Program-made: the position numbers and the translations under genes | The notes under the pieces: generated by a model | Database searches by the model: none | Told to the model about the DNA's origin: nothing | The model's input: the letters and a program-made list of their open reading frames with translations, nothing else | NCBI GenBank assembly: GCA_007117945.1 | Contig: SKTN01000060.1 | Span: 1-12,493 of the forward strand | From: Nitriliruptoraceae bacterium | GTDB taxonomy: Bacteria; Actinomycetota; Nitriliruptoria; Nitriliruptorales; Nitriliruptoraceae | Direction: 5' to 3' | Length of the DNA: 12,493 nt | In this document: one piece after another, positions 8,856-12,493 of the stretch | How the letters are laid out: each line of letters starts with the position of its first letter | Position numbering within the stretch: the stretch's first letter is position 1

Positions 8856-8902
8856 GCGGGGTGGTGTCGCGCATCGGTCCGGCATCGTGCGCCTCACCCC
8901 CG

Positions 8903-8934
8903 ACGTTAGTGACCTGCACGGCCGCTCGTGCCAA
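8903..8934 (-). promoter_or_regulatory. Weak candidate promoter for the coiled-coil/RecD2 pair
   Basis: TTGGCA (8929-8934, minus strand) matches the -35 consensus in five of six bases. The best nearby -10-like hexamer, TAACGT (8903-8908), is 20 bases away, longer than ideal. Location 60-90 bases upstream of the start is suitable. This is only a tentative assignment. Confidence 0.2.
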
Positions 8935-9000
8935 CCGCTCCCCAGTTCGCTGGCGGCGGGCGGTGCGACCGGCGGTGTGCGGCCGTCGGTGCCGGGCGGG

Positions 9001-9028
9001 CGCGACCGCTGCGGTCGCGGCTGCAGCC
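9001..9028 (-). terminator. Adjacent inverted repeats downstream of the saccharopine-dehydrogenase-like gene
   Basis: The 290-base gap between 8845 and 9134 holds no credible gene. CGCGACCG (9001-9008) and CGGTCGCG (9012-9019) form an 8-bp stem with a 3-base loop. The 10-bp palindrome GGCTGCAGCC (9019-9028) abuts it. They lie 107-134 bases past the stop of the minus-strand gene ending at 9135 and could contribute to termination. No T-run is present. Confidence 0.3.
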
Positions 9029-9134
9029 GGCGTCGTCCCGGGTGCTCCCCCGGCCACGCGCCCCACCAGCACCGACCTCTACCTCGACCGGTGCGCGGCC
9101 CCGCAGCGGGACGGCGCTCGCCGCCCAGCCGGCC

Positions 9135-10160
9135 TCACCGCTGCGCAAGATCCACCGGTGTCCGGGACCAGCGCAGATCGGTGACCTCGGCGACGGTGTC
9201 CAGCAGTTCACCCGGATCCGTGATCTGGCTGGGTGCTCGTGCGCCGCCGCTCCCCGGCACCGGGACGACCGCCGCCAGGTGCAGGGCCAGCTCCGTGGCG
9301 ACGGCAGCCGTCACCCCTACGGGGTCGTACCCGTAGGCCCAGGCGCGGCCGAGGCTGCCCTCGGCCGCCACCTCGGCCACGCACCCCCAGCGCTGTCCGG
9401 AGCGGGTGGCCGGCCCCACCGTCCCACGGCCGGCCTGCAGGCGGCGGGCGAGGAGCCGCCGCCCCCGGGTGGTGCGGGCCAGGTTCGCCCGGGCCTGGAG
9501 GAGCTCCGCCCGCCACCCCGACAGGGACTCGTAGGTCCGGATGGTGGTGAGCTCCGGGACGTGCAACGGCACCGTCAGGGCCTCGCCACCGGGTACGGCG
9601 GCGGCGTGGGCCGGGCCCACAGGACGGGGGAACCAGGCCAGGCGGCGCGCCTCACCGGGATGCTCCTCCACCCGACGGCCATCGACCAGGGCCGTACCCG
9701 ACCGACCGAGCGCGGCGACCGCTGCGCGCCGCTCCCCCGGCGTGAGCCGGTTCGGCCGCCCACCCGCGGTGTAGGCGGCGTGGAGGGCACGCGGCTGTGC
9801 CACCAGCTCGGCTGCGAGGGAGGCGAGCAGATCGCCCATGGCGAACCGGACACCGGCCGCCCCGACCGCATGTGCACCCGTGTCGCGACCCCGCTCGGCC
9901 CCGGTGCGGTGCAGCCAGTCCAGGTGGCCGACCTCGCGGTCGACGTCCACCACATGCACACCCGCCGCCAGCGCCGCGGTCGCCACCGTCCTGGTGGCCT
10001 CCAGGTCACCTCCCGTGGCGAGCACCGCGACCTGGAACTGCGCGAGTGCCTCCCCGGCGCCCCGGACGTCGATCCGTGCCCACTCCACCCGGCGTTCGGT
10101 CAGCAGACCGGCCACGGCGTGGCCCACGACACCCGTGCTTCCGAGCAAGCCGATCCTCAT
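9135..10160 (-). CDS. Saccharopine-dehydrogenase-like NAD(P)-binding protein
   Basis: This 341-residue protein begins directly with a Rossmann nucleotide-binding loop, MRIGLLGSTGVVG (GxxGxxG at 4-10), followed by beta-strand/helix alternation and a second strand VAVLATGG (44-51) with VHVVDVDRE (68-76). The C-terminal third (RWGCVAEVAAEG, then YGYDPVGVTAAVATELAL at 277-294) resembles the end of saccharopine dehydrogenase-like and trans-acting enoyl reductase-like proteins in actinobacteria. The substrate is unknown. It has no signal peptide or membrane span. The ATG at 10160 is chosen because the glycine loop follows at once. The frame is open upstream to 10679 but there overlaps the divergent gene. 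Only a weak GGAGA-type ribosome site is seen. The gene appears monocistronic, with its own promoter-like TAGGCT and palindrome upstream. Confidence 0.75.
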   Translation of the reverse strand: MRIGLLGSTGVVGHAVAGLLTERRVEWARIDVRGAGEALAQFQVAVLATGGDLEATRTVATAALAAGVHVVDVDREVGHLDWLHRTGAERGRDTGAHAVGAAGVRFAMGDLLASLAAELVAQPRALHAAYTAGGRPNRLTPGERRAAVAALGRSGTALVDGRRVEEHPGEARRLAWFPRPVGPAHAAAVPGGEALTVPLHVPELTTIRTYESLSGWRAELLQARANLARTTRGRRLLARRLQAGRGTVGPATRSGQRWGCVAEVAAEGSLGRAWAYGYDPVGVTAAVATELALHLAAVVPVPGSGGARAPSQITDPGELLDTVAEVTDLRWSRTPVDLAQR

Positions 10161-10210
10161 CGGTACTGGGTCTCCATCGCTGCGGCGTCTCCCGGAGTGG
10201 GCGGCCAGGG

Positions 10211-10242
10211 GGTGCACGATGCACCGGAGCGAGGTGAGCCTA
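10211..10242 (-). promoter_or_regulatory. -10-like element and operator-like palindrome before the NAD(P)-binding protein gene
   Basis: On the minus strand TAGGCT (10237-10242) fits an actinobacterial -10 element. Starting 11 bases downstream is the perfect inverted repeat GGTGCA-CGA-TGCACC (10211-10225), which would cover the start of transcription, a usual position for a repressor site. No TTG-type -35 lies 16-18 bases upstream, so the promoter is tentative. The palindrome itself is certain. Confidence 0.4.
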
Positions 10243-10328
10243 CGAGCGCGGCCGCAGGTGCGTGACTCGCCCACAACGAACTGCGAGGATGCCCGCGACC
10301 AGCTCCGATCCCCACCGGCGAGGTGCGC

Positions 10329-10724
10329 GTGGCGGCTCCGCCCCTGCTGCTGCCCGAGGGCGCCCTCCTGGTGCGTGTCCCCGCCGGGGATCCCGGATGG
10401 GTGCACCAGCTGCCTGCGGTGCCCGGGGTACCCGAGGCCGCGGAGGTCACCGTCACCCTCGGACGCCCGGAACTGCTCCCGGTGGACACCGGACCCCTCC
10501 GCGAGCGGGGCTACCGCATCATCGGTGCCGCGAGCGCGAGCCTGCCGATCGGCGACGTGGTCGACCTGCTGGTGCCCGGTGCGCTCCGGACCACCGCGCC
10601 CACGTGGTGGCTGGAGCTGCTCGGTCGCGCCGAACGGGTCTTCGACCCCGGCCTCGGTCCCGTCCAGCGCATGCTCCACGCGGAGCTGTCACTGCACATG
10701 CGGGCGCTCTCCGAGGATCACTGA
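10329..10724 (+). CDS. Hypothetical protein (131 residues)
   Basis: I do not recognise this protein. Codon third positions are strongly G/C and the composition is protein-like. The N-terminal half looks beta-rich (GALLVRVPAGDPGW, AAEVTVTLGRPELLPV). The middle holds YRIIGAASASLPIGDVVDLLVPG, and the end holds TWWLELLGRAERVF and a helix LHAELSLHMRALSEDH. There is no signal peptide or membrane span. The GTG at 10329 is chosen because GAGG (10320-10323) lies 5 bases upstream. An in-frame GTG at 10323 would add two residues but lacks a ribosome site. It is divergent from the NAD(P)-binding protein gene, and its tail is followed by hairpins that probably end transcription before the lysine-rich protein gene. 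Confidence 0.65.
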   Translation: MAAPPLLLPEGALLVRVPAGDPGWVHQLPAVPGVPEAAEVTVTLGRPELLPVDTGPLRERGYRIIGAASASLPIGDVVDLLVPGALRTTAPTWWLELLGRAERVFDPGLGPVQRMLHAELSLHMRALSEDH

Positions 10725-10821
10725 CCCGTCACCGGAGCCACCTGCGCCTTCCTCCGGATCGCTAGCTCAGCAGGCAGCGTGTGGGTGCCCTGGCCTGCCG
10801 TAGCGAGCGGAACACCCGTGG

Positions 10822-10842
10822 ACGCGCGATGCACGCGCGTTT
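10822..10842 (+). terminator. Intrinsic terminator-like hairpin after the 131-residue gene
   Basis: The stem ACGCGCG (10822-10828) / CGCGCGT (10834-10840) with a 5-base loop runs into a short TTT tract (10840-10842). It lies about 100 bases after the stop of the 131-residue gene and 36 bases before the next promoter. An earlier looser dyad, GCAGGC (10770-10775) / GCCTGC (10793-10798), lies in the same gap. Of the 330 gene-free bases between 10725 and 11054, these dyads, the promoter and the structured leader are what I can see. Confidence 0.5.
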
Positions 10843-10877
10843 CTGGGCCTTGATCCGCGATAAGGGACCCCTAGTGC

Positions 10878-10907
10878 TTGCGTGAGTTAGCGCGTACCGC
10901 GTACTAT
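10878..10907 (+). promoter_or_regulatory. Promoter of the lysine-rich HBHA-like gene
   Basis: TTGCGT (10878-10883) and TACTAT (10902-10907) are separated by 18 bases, a standard housekeeping-sigma layout in an unusually AT-richer patch. Around it lie an inverted repeat, GCTTGCG (10876-10882) and CGCAAGC (10908-10914), whose arms overlap the -35 and the expected start of transcription, and a perfect tandem CGCGTAC repeat (10891-10897, 10898-10904) in the spacer. These look like regulator contacts. Confidence 0.55.
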
Positions 10908-10932
10908 CGCAAGCGAACGGTGAGGGTGGTGC

Positions 10933-11008
10933 CCGGCGAAGGGACAGCGCTCACGGTACGTCGTCCAGATGGCGGTCGTACCCGGCTCCCGCGCTGTCCC
11001 TTCCCCGG
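10933..11008 (+). promoter_or_regulatory. Long structured 5' leader of the lysine-rich gene
   Basis: GAAGGGACAGCGC (10938-10950) is the exact reverse complement of GCGCTGTCCCTTC (10991-11003). CCGG on each side (10933-10936 and 11005-11008) extends the pairing to 18 positions with a single C-C mismatch. Inside the loop GGTACG (10955-10960) pairs with CGTACC (10977-10982), and a small CC/GG stem caps it. The element lies between the predicted transcription start (about 10914) and the ATG at 11055, ending 34 bases before the ribosome site. It may act as a cis-regulatory RNA or, as DNA, as a cruciform. Confidence 0.55.
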
Positions 11009-11054
11009 ACGCCACCCCCCCGCACCTGATCCACCGAGCCCCGAGGAGGCCGCC

Positions 11055-11960
11055 ATGGCCGAGACCGCCACCCCGTCCAAGACCACCAAGAAGACCGCCG
11101 CGAAGAAGACCGCGCCGAAGGCTGCGGCCAAGAAGACCACGGCGAAGACCACGACCAAGAAGACCGCGGCGAAGAAGACCACGGCTCGCAAGAAGGCCGC
11201 ACCGAAGAAGGCCGCACCCAAGGCGGCCCCCCGGCTGCGGGAGCGCGAGCTGCGCACGGTCCTCGAGGACGCGGGCTACGCCACCGCAGGACTTGTGGGC
11301 GACGTGGTCGACCTCGCCAAGGAGCTGCCGACCCGCATCGAGCGGCTGCGGACCGAGGCCACCAAGACCGCCGAGGAGACCCCGGAGCGCATCAAGGGCC
11401 TGCGTGAGGTCCCGGAGCGCGCCGAGAAGACCCTCACCGAGCTGCGTGAGCGCCTGACCAAGGACGCGGAGCGCTACCTCGAGACCTTCGAACAGCGCTT
11501 CGACGCCAAGGCCAAGGACGGCCGCAAGCTGGCCGACGAGGTCCGCAAGGACGAGCGGATCGACAAGGTGCTCTCCCAGGCCGACAACGCCCGCAGCCAG
11601 CTGCGTGGGGCCGTGACCTCGGTCACCCGCACGGCGGACGTGGCCATCGACACCGCGGTCAAGCAGGCCGACACCGTCACCGGCCAGGCCAAGGCCACGG
11701 CGACCACGGCCCGCAAGGCCGTCGACTCCACGGTCGAGGTCGCGCACCGCGCCGTCGACCGCACCGTCGGTTCCGCCCGTGAGGGCGTCGAGGAGACCGT
11801 GAGCAAGGCCAAGGGCACCGCCACCGCCGCTTCCGGCGCGGTGGAGGCCACCAAGGAGGCCACCGAGTCCCAGGCCAAGGCCGCCAAGGCCCAGGTCAAG
11901 GGCGCCGGTACCGCGGCGAAGAAGACCGCCGAGGCTGCCGCGGAGTCCGTCACCGAGTGA
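11055..11960 (+). CDS. Histone-H1-like / HBHA-like lysine-rich protein with an N-terminal basic tail
   Basis: This 301-residue protein probably binds DNA, polyanions or surface glycans. Residues 8-59 are a Lys/Ala/Thr/Pro tail with KKTAAKKTAPK- and KKAAPKK-type repeats, as in histone-H1-like bacterial proteins. Residues 60-185 are a charged helical domain. The stretch about 117-165 (LTELRERLTKDAERYLE, then QRF) resembles the coiled-coil core of mycobacterial heparin-binding hemagglutinin. Residues 185-301 are Ala/Thr/Lys/Glu helix with 11-residue-like repeats (AVDSTVEVAHRAVDRTV) as in LEA-type proteins. HBHA carries its lysine tail at the C terminus, whereas here it is at the N terminus. There is no signal peptide or cysteine. 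The ATG at 11055 follows GAGGAGG (11043-11049) by 5 bases. The open frame back to 10878 runs through the promoter and leader and is not protein-like. The gene appears monocistronic, closed by a strong hairpin. Confidence 0.85.
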   Translation: MAETATPSKTTKKTAAKKTAPKAAAKKTTAKTTTKKTAAKKTTARKKAAPKKAAPKAAPRLRERELRTVLEDAGYATAGLVGDVVDLAKELPTRIERLRTEATKTAEETPERIKGLREVPERAEKTLTELRERLTKDAERYLETFEQRFDAKAKDGRKLADEVRKDERIDKVLSQADNARSQLRGAVTSVTRTADVAIDTAVKQADTVTGQAKATATTARKAVDSTVEVAHRAVDRTVGSAREGVEETVSKAKGTATAASGAVEATKEATESQAKAAKAQVKGAGTAAKKTAEAAAESVTE

Positions 11961-12014
11961 GCTGAGCACCACCGCCCGGTGGGTGGCGCCCCGACACACC
12001 ACTCACCGGCGCAC

Positions 12015-12051
12015 GCGAGCCCGTCCCGCACCTGCTGCGGGGCGGGCTCGT
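12015..12051 (+). terminator. Strong hairpin terminator after the lysine-rich gene
   Basis: GAGCCCGTCCCGCA (12017-12030) pairs with TGCGGGGCGGGCTC (12036-12049) around a 5-base loop, with one G-T wobble. Two flanking pairs (12015-12016 with 12050-12051) lengthen the stem to 16. It begins 54 bases after the stop. There is no T-run. The stem is the strongest simple hairpin in the window. Confidence 0.7.
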
Positions 12052-12077
12052 CCACGTCCGGAGCGCCATGGCGGCAG

Positions 12078-12083
12078 TAGGCT
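12078..12083 (+). promoter_or_regulatory. -10-like element upstream of the YqeY-domain gene
   Basis: TAGGCT lies 62 bases before the GTG at 12146 and after the hairpin terminator, so it is well placed as a -10. No good -35 is seen. Three tandem CCGA units (12086-12097) follow directly in the presumed leader. Confidence 0.35.
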
Positions 12084-12145
12084 TGCCGACCGACCGACCG
12101 GCCGCCGTGCGGCCCGTCCACCGATCCACCGACGCCGAGGTGACC

Positions 12146-12493
12146 GTGAGCCTGCACGAGCGCATCGAGACCGACCTGCGCACCGCGATGAAGGCCCGTG
12201 ACAAGGCCCGTACCTCCGCACTGCGCATGGTGATCGCCGCGCTGAAGAACCGCGCGGTCGCCGACGGGCTCGGACCCCAGGCACGCCTCGATGACGAGGT
12301 GGTGCAGCAGGTCCTGGGTACCGAGGTGAAGCGCCGCCGTGAGGCCGCCACCGCCTTCGCCGAGGCCGGTCGCGAGGAGGCCGCTGCCGCCGAGGCCGCC
12401 GAGGCCGAACTGTACGCCGGCTACCTGCCGGCGCAGCTCTCCGACGAGGAACTGACGGCCATCATCGAGCGCGTCATCGCCGAGCACGGCGCG
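12146..12493 (+). CDS. GatB/YqeY domain-containing protein (3' end cut by the window)
   Basis: The first 116 residues are present and the frame is open at the window edge. The family is usually about 150 residues, so roughly three quarters is seen. It opens with the family pattern SLHERIETDLRTAMKARDK..RTSALRMVIAALKN (2-35) and continues with FAEAGREE (71-78) and the hallmark ELYAGYLPAQLSDEEL (88-103). The domain resembles the tRNA-contacting C-terminal part of the GatB amidotransferase subunit, but stand-alone YqeY proteins have no firm function. The GTG at 12146 is chosen because GAGG (12137-12140) lies 5 bases upstream. A second in-frame GTG at 12140 overlaps that site. It is separated from the lysine-rich gene by a strong terminator and is probably transcribed on its own. 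Confidence 0.92.
   Translation, partial: MSLHERIETDLRTAMKARDKARTSALRMVIAALKNRAVADGLGPQARLDDEVVQQVLGTEVKRRREAATAFAEAGREEAAAAEAAEAELYAGYLPAQLSDEELTAIIERVIAEHGA

Noticed and set aside
8845..9072. Longer start for the coiled-coil gene
   Set aside because: The added residues are Ala/Arg-rich without pattern, and AGGAGG lies directly before the GTG at 8844.
10761..10804. tRNA-like word (GCTAGCTCAGCAGGCAG), resembling a D-arm
   Set aside because: No anticodon arm, T-arm with TTCGA or acceptor pairing follows. At most it is a chance match or a decayed remnant.
10878..11054. Upstream in-frame extension of the lysine-rich protein
   Set aside because: It would begin inside the -35 element and read through the structured leader. 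The ATG at 11055 has a strong ribosome site 5 bases upstream.
10887..12002. Minus-strand 371-residue Leu/Gly-rich open frame
   Set aside because: It mirrors the lysine-rich gene (Lys codons read as Leu on the other strand) and also covers the promoter and leader. It has no ribosome site.
12086..12100. Short CCGA tandem repeat
   Set aside because: Only three units are perfect, too short to claim as a phase-variable tract without comparison between strains.
11474..12487. Minus-strand 337-residue open frame across the lysine-rich and YqeY genes
   Set aside because: It spans two supported plus-strand genes and a terminator, with no motif of its own.

Overview
The window is very GC-rich DNA, with G or C at most third codon positions. 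Seven of the twelve genes start with GTG, ribosome sites of the GGAGG type are common, and intergenic gaps are short and full of GC-rich hairpins without clear T-runs. Two intergenic regions carry the -10-like hexamer TAGGCT. Together with a heparin-binding-hemagglutinin-like, lysine-tailed protein, this suggests a high-GC actinomycete-type bacterium, possibly from a deep-branching class. The species cannot be named from the sequence alone. No rRNA, intact tRNA, insertion sequence, phage gene or CRISPR array was seen.

Layout. (1) 50-4191, minus strand: a four-gene unit, transcribed as circularly permuted type-2 ATP-grasp enzyme, alpha-E protein, transglutaminase-like protease, then a PilZ (cyclic-di-GMP receptor-like) protein. 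The first three form a module seen in many bacteria and predicted from comparative genomics to make or process a peptide or amide-linked product. PilZ as fourth member is the unusual part. (2) 4467-5730, plus strand: a small uncharacterised 79-residue protein with its own hairpin terminator, then a short-chain dehydrogenase resembling enoyl-ACP reductases but with no tyrosine at the usual catalytic positions. (3) 5768-8844, minus strand: a membrane-associated coiled-coil protein whose stop codon overlaps the start codon of a RecD2-type DNA helicase. (4) 9135-10160, minus strand: a saccharopine-dehydrogenase-like NAD(P)-binding protein, with an operator-like palindrome beside its probable -10. 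(5) 10329-10724, plus strand: an unknown 131-residue protein. (6) 11055-11960, plus strand: a histone-H1-like/HBHA-like lysine-rich protein with a recognisable promoter and a long, strongly structured 5' leader. (7) 12146 to the window end, plus strand: a GatB/YqeY-domain protein, cut by the window edge.

The parts most worth a second look are the structured leader and promoter of the lysine-rich protein, the PilZ extension of the ATP-grasp/alpha-E/transglutaminase module, the dehydrogenase without its catalytic tyrosine, and the translational coupling of RecD2 to a membrane coiled-coil protein. Functional calls rest on motifs read by eye. No database search was run.
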